From Dactylonectria macrodidyma (taxonomy: Eukaryota; Ascomycota; Sordariomycetes; Hypocreales; Nectriaceae): a stretch of DNA of 64,000 nt. A program made the position numbers and the translations under genes. Positions 12,273 to 23,222 of this stretch are shown here, piece by piece; the stretch's first letter is position 1, and each line of letters begins with the position of its first letter. The stretch spans positions 992,001 through 1,056,000 of the forward strand of contig JAGMUV010000010.1 of NCBI GenBank assembly GCA_020744425.1, given 5' to 3'. The notes beneath the pieces were generated by a model that searched no databases, was not told the DNA's origin, and saw only the letters and a program-made list of their open reading frames with translations.

Positions 12273-12922
12273 GAGGGGCTGGACTACTGGCGGGACGGGA
12301 CGGGTATTAGTACTTGGAACACGGGTAATGCGGCTCTCCCTGACCATCTATCTCTCAGATCACAAATGTAAGCGCTAGGGGTCCTGGGGTTCAGCTTGCG
12401 TGCTTGATATGCTCCTGATTAGGTCGAAGTGCTCTGTCACTCCAGGCTTGCTGCAAGCCACCAACACGGGTGGCTGATACATGGGCATCTGGGAGTGTCC
12501 GGGCTTAAGTAGAAGTAAAAGGTGGCACGTTTTGAATCACGAGCAAGTTATTCTAGTTGACGGCGAACAATGGAGACCTGTGTGGCAGAGGCTAGCGTAG
12601 TAGACTTGATAGCTATCTTTATGGTATGGAGCCCTGGCTCGGACTACTAAGGTTTCAATATAAATACAAGTTATTAATTATGAAAAAAAAGAGGGTAAAT
12701 CATGCATAATCCGAGTTGCTCAGATAATCAGTCAAATGAATTATTTTACTGTCTTCATCTAAGCTGCAGCGTATCGTATCCAAACGAGACAATGGTGCTT
12801 GGAGCCTGAGGTTGCGTGACCCTCTTCGAAACGTATTCATACTTGCCATCATTCAAGCGATTGACATGTTCAGTCTGAAGTCCTTGGCAATTGCCGCAGA
12901 TAATTGGGACCCACAGTCCAAT

Positions 12923-14109
12923 CTACAGCTTGTCATTGACTTGAATGAGAGCAGGACCAGCGATGGTCGCACCAGTGACCATAGCGGGCGCAGTGAAGTT
13001 GTTGGAAGTGGTCAAAGCAGCAACCGTCAAACCCTGTATTACATTCTCCTTGAAGGGAAAGAAAGCGTCAAAAGTAATGCGGCCCTTATGCCACTTGACG
13101 TTCTTAATGGGCTCACTGATGGGTAGCAGCTGGCCACTGAAGTAGGTCAGGAAGAGTCCGTCTCCCTTGTCCCCGATGAACATTTCAGCATTCTCAATGT
13201 TAGTGAGATCGGTAGTGAAAGTAAGAGTCTGGTCCTTGGGCTTGATATCCAGACCCTTGGAACAATCCTTGACGTCGAGCTTGGCGAAAATGGGCAGGTT
13301 GATGATGGAGATGTCGAATGGGCACGAGCCAGGGACAACGAAGTTGTTGTAAATGTAGGAGAAGGCAAAGGCTCCCACGGAAGTAGTCAGGAAGGGTTTC
13401 TCAGAAGGTACGCGACCAAGCAGGCTGCGATAAAAGCCACTCTGCTCGCCTTCCTGGCCAATGACGGAAGAAATGGCTCGGACGACACCATTATCGCCGT
13501 TGATGGCCAAGGTCTGGCTGACATCTTGCAGAGTGCCCACAACAAGCATGGTAAAGCTCTCGGCCAGGGCAAAGGCATCGTCGATGTTGGTCGTCGGAAA
13601 GTGGTACTTGCAGGGCATTGGAACAGGGACCTTGAAATGCTTCAGAACGTTGATGGCATTGATGGCGTGTAGCTCTTCTTGCAGTTGTCGCACAGTCAGC
13701 ATGCATGCAAGAGCTATGCTCCAAGAATGGGAGAAGTACTCACGGCAACCACTGTGGTCAACATTTTGACAAGTTCACTCTTCTTGTACCGGTAGTGGCT
13801 CCTGTAGCCATGAACATTGTTGGTGATGTTGGAGAGCAGAGAGGAGAAGTAAGCTTGCTCAAATTCTTCGCCGAACGCGAGGGCTTGGAACGCAGTCTTA
13901 CTGCTCTCGCCCAACTTTGGGGGAGGTGGAGCGTTGGACAGGGTACCATCTGCGCGCCATGAGATGTCCTTGAGCTGGTCCTTGGTCGGGTTCGGGTATC
14001 CGTCACTAGGATTTCGCTTGCTGGGAGTGCCTCCAAATGGGTGAGCCAGAGCGACACCGCTCAGAAGGATGATGGCAGTCTGGACAGCTCTCATAGTGTT
14101 TGATGGCAA
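12923..14109 (-). CDS. LsdA/Rds1-like secreted ferritin-like domain protein
   Basis: Relative of Aspergillus late sexual development protein LsdA and yeast stress protein Rds1, which carry a ferritin-like helical domain. A signal peptide is visible (about residues 1-22, MRAVQTAIILLSGVALAHP). The domain starts with FQALAFGEEFEQAYFSSLL and TNITNNVHGY and continues with EELHAIN and NVLKHFKVPVP, the last pair straddling an intron. The best junction joins 14109-13740 to 13677-12923 (62-nt intron, GTACTT donor, GCTGAC branch site), giving 374 residues. The stronger-looking GTGAGT donor four bases upstream changes phase and would need an acceptor a few bases further on. The C-terminal half is beta-rich and ends with a possible wall-association region. 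Family secure, exact junction not. Confidence 0.84.
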
Positions 14110-14220
14110 GATTGTCGAAGAATGACGAAAGAGGTATAATTATTCTCAAGGTTTGACGACTGTTTGTCTCAGGTTGTTGAGTGATGAGAAAAGATGGTCA
14201 GCATCGCGAAGTTGATGCGT

Positions 14221-14226
14221 TTTATA
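14221..14226 (-). promoter_or_regulatory. TATA box of the LsdA-like gene
   Basis: TATAAA on the minus strand, about 112 nt upstream of the start codon at 14109. Motif and spacing only. Confidence 0.4.
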
Positions 14227-15593
14227 CAACCCAGTCCTCGACACAACGGCAGTGCTTGTAACATTAATTGACGCGTTTTTAGAACAGTGATTGCGCCGCA
14301 ATTGGCTTACAGCTCTCCCTTTGTAATGATTACGGCACACGATTCCATCACGAAGATAATCCAACCCTACAGCTTCACGGGTCGTCGACCGATCATCTAT
14401 GCCTCTCGGGCACTCAGCCCAGGCCGTGACTTTAGGAAAGTCCTCTGGCTGGGTACTTCTGAGAACATTATGCTTACTCGGTGTACTAAGTTAGTTCATC
14501 GTCGCAAGGTTTATTTTAGTTCATTCGGATTCAGTTGGGACTGCGGGAGATGATAGCGTTCCGCTCCGCCCATTCGCTCTAACATGGCAATGACCAAGCA
14601 CGTAGGTAACCAACCATTATCGTTGGCTATGCTACATTAGATTTATCCAGCCGAAACCCTCACTCGCTGTTAACGGAAAGGCCATAATGATATAGTAATA
14701 GCAGAAAGATCACGACGGCAAATGGCTAATGGTAAGATGCATAAATGGTCTGAGAGGCTGAGGCTGCGACTGTTATCAAATACAAATTTCGTTGTGTTTG
14801 CTCGCAGAATTGCAGTCGTCGCTTAGCAGATGAACTGTGTTCCGCTGCGCTTCAGAGCTCTTGGTCCTCCTTGCTCTCATGATGGATTAGATTACCAAGA
14901 TAGTATATGGTTCTACGTCATCTGAAGGGGCTCAGCTTCGGCCGACCAAGTCTCGCGCTTTACAAAGCCCTAAAGCAAATTAATCACTGCTTCCAATAGC
15001 CATTTGAGGTCAATGAATCCTAGTGATCGAGGGGCTTAGCCGCAACTCTCCAATTTCACCTTATCTGCTTTAGTGCCGCGTATTTCAAGAGTCGCTTTTA
15101 GGATTCACACCCACAACCATCCCCATCCCGCGGATGTTTTAAACTCCCGCCCCCGCTTTTACAGAGTACGCGATAGCCAGATGGCGACCTGTCAAGCGGG
15201 GGTTAAAGTTATTCCATATATACTCTCTGAACTGACAATTACCCTATAACCCGCAAAAATGACGTATACTAGAATTTCAATTATCTAGCCTCCATAGGAA
15301 AAATGCTTCGTGAAACTCAGCTGCGAAATGGAGACATCACCTCCGGCTGAGCTAATACCCGAGGTTCCATGCTGACAATCACATACGTAACCGTCCGGAC
15401 CATGGAGATACAGAAACTCCTAGCCTCGAGTAGCGCTTAGCTAACCCCTCATTTCAGAGGCCCCAACCACCTCGGCCGATCTAACGCCGGTTGAGAATAG
15501 CGAGAACTGACAGCAGCTTCTGCGTCCTTTTTAATGTGATTTATTTTTTCCCAATTCTCAGCCTCGTTCCGAGTTTGTCTTCTTCTAATAAAA
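14227..15593. other. Intergenic region, no supported gene
   Basis: About 1.4 kb between the divergent LsdA-like and reductase genes. No open frame of convincing character and no RNA gene recognised. A C/T-rich, TTTTTT-containing stretch at 15540-15590 immediately precedes the reductase start. Confidence 0.4.
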
Positions 15594-16691
15594 ATGGATG
15601 ATCTACCAACTGCAATCCCTCGGGGGTCTTGGGTCCTTGTCGTCGCAGCTGGCGGCTACACGGGCTGCCATTTAGTCATCGAGCTTCTGGATCGAGGTTT
15701 TAACGTCCGCGGTTCCGTGCGGGAGCTACAAGATGGCCAATGGCTTTCAGACGATCCATCCATCAAGCCTTTCGCGGATCAAGGTCGGTTCGAGCTTGTG
15801 GTTGCCGACCCTTCGAAACCGAATGCTTTCGACGATGTGGTTCGAGGAGTCTCAGCTGTCATTCATATCGGAGTAATCAGCGACTTCTTACCAGATCCAA
15901 CCGTTTCCATACCGACTGCAGTTGAGTCAGCTTTGACTGTCTGTCGATCCGCCGCTAAAGAGTCGTCGATCAAGCGGCTGGTGTTCACTACAACCTTCTG
16001 GACGGCCGCCATGCCTATACCAGGTGACACTTCAACAATCAATCAGGACACCTGGAACAACGAGACAGTCAAGGCAGCCTGGGCACCGCCGCCGTACGAG
16101 CTAAGCCGCGTGCTGGGGGTCTACTTTGCTGGCAAGACCGAAGCTGAGAAGGCCGTCCGGAAGTTTACAGCAGAGAACGAAGTGCCCTGGGAACTCAACT
16201 TGGTCAGTCCATGCTGGATCGTCGGCGACCTACGGCACCTCAACAATGTCCGCTCTGTGCCACTACAGTTAATGCAGCAATTGTTCCAGGGCAAGACGGA
16301 CGGCTTGAAAGATACTCCAGCGGGTAAGTTTAGTGTCAAGTCTGGAGAATAGCGTAACCAGGCTGACCTTGTAGTGTATTATTCGCATGTTATCGACAAT
16401 GCCATCGTCCACGTTGCTGCAGCAATCGACCCAGAAGTGAAAGGTTCGCGGATTCATGTACATGCCAGGTCATTCACTTCCAATGACGCCCTGGCAGTTC
16501 TACGCGATGCGTACCCGAACGACAACTTTGCGGAGGATTACGTCACTGGGGACCCAAAATTGGAATACCATATCGAAAACGACATTGCTATGTCGCTAAT
16601 CCAGAAATGGGCCGGGAGGGGCTGGCTCGATTTGAAGCAAGGTTTTATTGAGACTTTTGAATTCATGAGGAAGGCTGGGTTGGTGGATTGA
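15594..16691 (+). CDS. NAD(P)-dependent reductase, extended SDR (Gre2/dihydroflavonol reductase-like)
   Basis: Cytosolic oxidoreductase expected to reduce an aldehyde or ketone with NADPH. Two exons (15594-16323, 16375-16691) splice in frame through a 51-nt intron to 348 residues. The Rossmann start reads VLVVAAGGYTGCHLVIELLDRG, where the usual T of TGxxG is Ala; the Y-x-x-x-K pair is Tyr177/Lys181 in VYFAGKTEAEKA. RLVFTTTFWTA replaces the usual SS with TT, as in several Gre2-type enzymes. The second exon holds the substrate-side domain (VYYSHVIDNAIVHVAAA). Length is normal for the family. Substrate unknown. Confidence 0.87.
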
Positions 16692-18017
16692 TTGCAAAGG
16701 GCACCGCCATGAGAGGCGACATGTCTTATTTATCAGTGTCAGTGTCTACAGGGGATCTGAGTGTAGCCTTGTAGTATAGATAGAGCATAATAACTCACAC
16801 AGCGGCACTGTCATGGAGGCGACTTGCTCTTTTCCACACTCCGGAAGGTCACAGATCTCCAACAGCACAACTCTGCTTTTAGGATAATTAAAGGTCGTAA
16901 AAGAGAAGCCGCAAGGGAAACCACGCCAGGACGAGAGACAGCACACTATGTAACAACGGGAAGAAAAAAAGGACGTTGCATATAACGAAGCCAGCCGCAG
17001 GGCCAATGTCCCCGTCTCAATTTAATACACCGCCCGTTGCTCCACCAATCCTTCAAACTGCTCGGTTGGACTTCCCAAAATTTTAACTGCCACGCAAAGA
17101 CTACGTCTTCTCTTGACTTCTAGGGCCTCCAGCACTTAGTGCTAAGATAGTAAGGCTGAGATGATCACCTCAGTGTTCGTATTGAGCGAAGTGGAGGATC
17201 GCTTTCATAACGGGCACTCCCATCTGCCAGCTGTGGCACCCATTTCAGTGAGACAAACGAAGTCGCCGCAATGCTACATAAGCCAGTATTTATAAGGCAT
17301 GTGATGAATCTCACTGCTGGTCTTCGGTGCTCCTTCTTTGAGGTTTTGGAATCTATCTCTGGGTCTGCGAGACGAGGGGCTCGCTTCTAGTCACCATTGT
17401 CCGACTAAGTATATTTTTTGCGTTGCATTACATTGCCCAGAACCTAGATAGATTGACATCAAGGCTTCATTCACGGTGTTCCTGGCTTCGGTAGCGGTGC
17501 CCTCCGAGTCTCCAACGGGCAGCCGGAAACCGACATTAACATCGTGCCTGTGGCGTCCTGTAAGCTGCTCTACCAGATGAGGACCATCGTGGTAACCCGC
17601 CAGCCTCTTGCCGGAGCTCACACTGCGAGAGTTGGTTGATAAGGAGGATTCCATAGCAATGCTTCGGCAAGGATGTGAGCGGTGACGAGCCTCGCCTCTC
17701 TGCAAGGTGACATTGGCATCAGCGAGTCGACAGCCAGTATTTATAGACCGCGAGATATTATCTGTTCATGACGTTACAACTAGAGTGAACGATCGGGAAT
17801 GTAGGAGTAGTATGAGAGCTCTATTTACCAAAGACATTCGGTCCTCTATAGAGGAGGGAAAGTAAGCTTGAGCTTGGTAATTGCGGTAGCATTGGGTTTA
17901 GAAATGCTGAAAAATTGCGAGATATAACATATTTTTTTTGACATTGTGGAAGCAACTCGCTCTTGAAGGAGCGGGCAGTAACTTGCATATGAAGTTACAT
18001 TGACTGTGCACTTGAAA
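16692..18017. other. Intergenic region, no supported gene
   Basis: A 104-codon minus-strand frame at 17391-17705 has no recognisable domain. Nothing else is seen in this 1.3-kb stretch. Confidence 0.35.
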
Positions 18018-18474
18018 CTATCCCCGAATGTAATGTCCTGCCTTGCATCCCTCATATAAGTCCGTCTCATGTTCGCCGCTAAATTGCCCTGAGTAATGAG
18101 GCGGGGCCAGCTCTATGCTATTCCACTTCTTAATACGATAATGCCACTCGATCCGCATACGAGTTGCCATCCAGATGTGGTCGACTTGGGCTGTTGCATG
18201 CTTTGTAATACTGGCTATAGACTCTAGCATTATATCGCGCACCCTCATACATTCGAATGGTGATGGTGATCCTCTTGCTCAACCAACCATTGGTGCCACA
18301 TTTGCGATTGTTGCAAGTACTACCCATCACGTTTGTGTCGTATGTTTTAATGCAGCTTTCGTCGTTGTCGACATCGTAGAATTGAAAATGGAGATCGCTT
18401 TCCTCGAGCAGGCTCGATACTTTTCCATGTAATTGGGGATATATGGACCATTTCCACGAGTTTTTGCGCGTCAT
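18018..18474 (-). pseudogene. 3CxxC-type zinc finger protein, frameshifted and Cys-depleted
   Basis: Remnant of a fungal zf-3CxxC protein. The first frame (18474-18130) reads WSIYPQLHGKVSSLLEES, then NDESCIKTYDTNVMG, KRITITIRMYEGARYNARVY and SRPHLDGNSYADRVA. A one-base shift just after ADRVA (around 18134-18140) moves the frame to YRIKKWNSIELAPPHYSG and LYEGCKAGHYIRG, ending at 18018. Several family Cys positions are Tyr here: the QRC position reads QYY, the LCEGC position LYEGC and the GHC position GHY. Cys to Tyr is a G to A change, as expected of RIP. Both frameshift and loss of zinc ligands argue for a dead gene. Confidence 0.8.
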
Positions 18475-20003
18475 GATAAAATGGACGACTTAGATCGGTA
18501 CCGGCGATAGAACCGCGACTTGACAGCGATAAAAGGGAGTTAACTAAGGCACGTAAAGTGGAGTATCAAAACAACAAGTGTGGATAGAGGATGAAGGCCG
18601 CCGCCTGTGGAAATGGAAAGAGAATCTCACCTAGCCTTTTGGTGAAATTCATATTTTCTGCTCTTGTTTCTACAATTGATTGACATCGAAACCAATTATG
18701 CGGGAGACCGCCCACATGTCACTCCAAATGCACTAGCTTATACTAGTAAATGAGAGCTCATAGCGAAGTTGGCTTAGTAGCACATGGAACAATTCGGTCG
18801 CAGTATATGTCAAAATGATGGCAATTGGCGTCATAGAAGCGCTATTTTTTTATAGCTTAGGTAAATGGTGCACTAGCTATGATGTCGAAGTCAACAGAGA
18901 GCAAAGACGGGAGGACAACAGCTTAGAATAGGGGAGACTCCTCCTTATCCTCCTGGCTTGGAGTGTCGCGAATCAGTAAGCTCTCGTATAGTTCAGCCAC
19001 AACCTCGTCCGCGGCACTGAGGGTTACTGTCTTGATAGCAAGTTATTGCATCTTAATGAGAAGTTTTTTCCTATTCGCATCTACTCGCTTAACCTTGAGC
19101 GTTAGGACATAACCAGACGCCATGGGCCGGCTTAAATAGGCCTAGTGGGCCATAAGATTCTACGTACAACACTACATGATGAATTTCGTGATCAAATTAC
19201 GCAAATGGTTTTGAAGAGAGCTTTTATTTTGTTGGCGCATTAAAGCTTACAAGCAACTACCCTGGATATTCGAGCAATGCAGAGCGGATGGCCGATAGAT
19301 GACATGCATTCATGATAACTTGTCTGAATACCGGAAAGGGCGGTTCAGGTCTCCAAATCCGATGCTGCATAACAGGCCAGGGTCAAATACGAGCTGAAGT
19401 GGTCCTAAACACTATTGCCCCGGCCGCATAGAGACAACCTTTGTTCGCGCATTGGACCATTAGCATGGCGTCAGCAATCTGCAGTCAGCAAGCCGCTTCT
19501 GCAACCCGGCGTTCATTGAACCACAGATATCATTCAAACCCATGTCTAGACCCTGAAGTACAATCCATTGAAGCGGGTCGTATGACTGCGGCGCCTCTTG
19601 CTCCAGCTCTCCTCGGACAGACTTGATCATCCGAAAACGGATTCAGCTCTGCAGCAGCCAATATTTCTGCAGATCAATGCCTAAAATTTGCTCTCGCATT
19701 TACTGGATAAACCTACAGTCCATGAGCGGGCGCCACTAAGGGATTATGGCGTCGAGTGGACAGCTGAGTACGCCGAGTGTACCGTCTTGACAATTGAACG
19801 CCATGTGTTCAAGACGGGGAAGCAACGTTGGCATACAATACTAAGACTTGTGAATTTGAGCTATAAGAACCCGGTTTTCCATCATCGAATCCCATACCAG
19901 GCTACGCAACAGCAGCTCCAAACCACTCTTCCTCTTCCTTTTCCACACTCCTCGTCAACACCCCATTCATTCTATCTCTGTCCTCTTCCATCTTCCGTCG
20001 ACG
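18475..20003. other. Intergenic region, no supported gene
   Basis: About 1.5 kb without a credible gene. AT-rich patches near 18840 and 19210. The last 150 nt before 20004 are rich in CTC/CCA (CTCTTCCTCTTCC), a pyrimidine-rich leader for the next gene. Confidence 0.4.
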
Positions 20004-22815
20004 ATGGCTGCCTCCACCAAACGTCTCGCTGACATCGACCGGTCGAAGACTGAGCCCATCGACTTCGATGACTCCAAGCTAGGAAAGGTGAAGCCTCCGC
20101 TTGCACCAGCCGAGGGCTTTGGCCTCTCGTCCAGCGAGCTGCGGAACGTCTTCGGCATGAGGCCAAGTGCTTTTGGCAGCCTTCCGCGACGCATCGTCAT
20201 CCCCGATCTCAAGGCTTCGGCCAAGGCCGATGGGCACTCGGTGACGGGGTACCTGTACATCGTCGAACCTGTAGCTTGGGTGCCTCGCGTCCGTCACGGC
20301 ACCACGATCCCTCTATCCGTCTTCAAAAAGCCGAACGTCAAGGAGGAACAACCTGTTCTCGAGTCGGCCCTCAACAAGCCTGGCGTAGCTGCCCAGTTGG
20401 CTACCAACACTGCCGGTGCCTACGTCGGGACCAAGGCTGAGCCTCTCACGAACAATCCCATTCACTCCACGGCGACCAAGGCTGGGCTTGAAGTCCGAGA
20501 CAACCTCCCTCCGTTCCCAATCCACCAACTCACTGTGTTCCCCATGCTGCGCGTCCGCGCCCTCAAGCAACAGCGCATCGACTTGCAGGTAAATGCGGCC
20601 AAGAAGCTCACCTGGACCAACACCGAGAAAGCTGGCTACTGGGACAAGACGGTTGTTACTGCGAAGCGCCTCTCGTCCGCTGTAGGCAGTTTGCAGCTCC
20701 ACCCGCTTCCCCTGGAGGGCCCAGAGGACCTGTCTAAGCTGCTTTTTATCCTGCCGGTGCCTCGCCTGCTCGATTCCGGCGAGCTCGAAGTCGCAACGCT
20801 CGTGAGCCGATCCGGTTGGCCCGACTGGTACTTGTACGAAGAGAACGCCTGGGTGAACGCTCCGGCCGACAAGATTCTCATGGTCGCGGCGCCACAGAAT
20901 CAGACGGCTTTCCAGGCTGTGACAACATGGGCACCATTGGTAAGTGCAACGTGCTCCCTGTCCTTCAGTAGCTTGCTATATGTTTACATGTACTAACGTC
21001 TTAGTGAAGACTGAACCCGATGATCATTGTGGCACTAATGGCCAAGAGTCGAATGGCAACAAGTACACCAACAACACCGGCAACAACACCAGCACCAACA
21101 CCTCCCAGTCCACCAAACCCCAGCCCACCGTGCAGACGGATACCAATAAGGACGCAGGAGTCCCCAAAACAAACACCAACACCAATACCAATAACAACAT
21201 CAACACAAATGGCAATAGTCTCGAGCCTTCCAAGCCGAAGGTAGGACCTGTTGTCGACAGCACCTGCGAAGACACCAAGCCCTCCAACAAGCCTGAAGTC
21301 GCTGTCAATCCACTACCTAACACGGGCAACGCCAACACCAACACCAACATCAACACCAACAACTCCAAGCCTCAAAATTCCAAGCCTGAACCGATTACCG
21401 ATTCCACCCCCAAGACTACTCCCGCAGTCAACTCTGGCTCTGAGTCCAAGCCCTGTGACACTACTAAGGACAAGCCCCTTGATGGCAAGGCAGTCCCTAC
21501 CAACACGAACACGAACACCAACATCAACGGCTCTAAGCCTGAAGATTCAACCCCTATCAAAAACGACTCGTCAAAGAGCAACCCCACATCCAAAACTACT
21601 CCCACAGTCACCAACCCTGTATTTGACTCTAAACCCCACGACAACACCAATGACAAGCCTACTGACGGCAAGGCCGTCCTTCCCAACGCGAACACCAACA
21701 CCAACACCAACACCAACACCAACACCAACAACTCCATCTCTCCAAAGTCCAAGCCCGACCCGATCATTGAAAGCACCCCCAAGACTACCCCCACAGTCGT
21801 CAACCCTGGCTCTGACCACAAGCCCTGTGATGCTACTCAAGGCAAGCCTGTCACTGGCAAGCCTATCCCCGCCAGCACTGACGCTGACATAAACGACCAT
21901 AAGCCCATTCCTAACACAAATACAAACGCCAACACCAACGTCAACGGTCCTAAGCCTGAAGATCTGAATCCTATCAACAAGGACCTGCCAAAGACCAATC
22001 CCACGCCCAAGACTCTGCAAACAGCTGTGAACCCTATTTCTGACTCTCAGACCTGCGGCGATGGTCAAGACAAGCCCGCCAACGATAAGCCTACCAGTGG
22101 CAAACCCGTCCCTACCAACACAAACACAAACACAAACACAAACATCAATGACACGCCTGCCAAAGCCAAGCCCGCCAGCGACAAGCCTATAGACAACAAG
22201 CCTGTCAATGATCGACCCATCCCTGCCAACACAAATACAAATGCCAATATCAATGACAAGCCTATCCCCACCAACACAAACAACAACTTCAACGACAAGC
22301 CCGTCAACGATACGCCGATCAATGGTAAACCCATTCCTACCAACACAAATACAAACACCAACATCAACGGTCCTAAGCCTGAAGATTGCATCCCTATCAA
22401 GAAAGACCCGCCAAATACTAAGCCTAGTCTTGCCAACACCAATGACACCAAGCCTGTCCCTACCAACGCAAACACAAACACAAACACAAACACAAACACA
22501 AACACCAATGTCAATGGCAAGCCCGTCAACACCAAGCCCGTTCCCACTAACACAAACACCAATACCAACATCAACGGTTCTAAGCCTGAGGATTCGACCC
22601 CTATCAAGCAAGACCCGCCAAAGTCTACGCCCAAGGTTACCCCCCCTCCAACCACCACCAACACCAATGTGAACAACAACACGAACACAAACTTCAACGG
22701 CAATCTTACCCCCCATTCGTGGCCTTTTCACGGTACTATCATCCTGCGCTGTCCTTGCTGCCCGCCTGATACTGCAACCATAACCATTAGTCCCCCGCCC
22801 CCCAAGCTAGTCTGA
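20004..22815 (+). CDS. Large protein: unknown N-terminal domain plus long Asn/Thr/Lys/Pro repeat tail
   Basis: Exon 1 (20004-20939) encodes 312 residues of ordinary composition with no domain I recognise; blocks include RIVIPDLKASAKADGHSVTG and GYLYIVEPVAWVPRVR. A GTAAGT donor at 20940 and a TACTAACG branch site near 20990 are clear. Using the AG at 21003-21004 puts TGA in frame at once; the AG at 21008-21009, five bases on, continues in frame to 22815. The long form has about 913 residues. The second exon is repeats of the type NTNTNTNINGSKPEDSTPIK, with DKPxDGKxVP linkers, and ends in a short Cys/Pro-rich tail (RCPCCPPDTA). There is no signal peptide at the start codon. Codon third positions favour C/G in exon 1, so it is a real gene. 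Function unknown; the tail is expected to be disordered. Confidence 0.78.
21150..22700 (+). repeat. Coding hexanucleotide and longer-period repeats (Asn-Thr tracts)
   Basis: Within the second exon, blocks of (AACACN)n encode (NT)n: CAACACCAACACC tracts near 21700-21730 and ACAAACACAAAC tracts near 22120-22145 and 22470-22505. The tracts recur between longer units of roughly 55-75 codons built from SKPEDSTPIK, KTTPTVxNP and DKPxDGK elements. This is a nested minisatellite within a coding region and is likely to vary in length. Confidence 0.85.
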
Positions 22816-23222
22816 CTGCCTCTCTGTCCTTCCGGCCTCTATTGCCCCTCCGATCTTGACTACCCCTCCTGGCCCTCTGAGCCCGACTGCCCGACGCCTG
22901 TCGATTCCTGTTTGGAATGTTTCCTTTGTTGGGTGGAATATTTAATGCGGACAATGCCTCCATACCTTGCTAAGCCGATTCCTTTTGTCTCATGGGTGTC
23001 AAGAAAGGGAAAGTGTATCACACGCAGATCTCGGCTGTACCTAGGATATTTATTTACTTGACGTGTTTTTATTCTACAACACAGAGCTTAGTCACCATCC
23101 CTCATCCATATTTTCACCACATCTAAAGGCAAGCATTAGCAAGAAGATGCAAATACCGGCATCAGACCGCCAGATGAGAGCATGCTTGGTGTGAAAGGTG
23201 TCGTGTTTTGCTATTCTTGACA

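Noticed and set aside
21571..22731. Long antisense frame (386 codons) rich in Val-Cys
   Set aside because: It is the mirror of the (AACACN)n repeats; the repeat structure keeps the antisense frame open.
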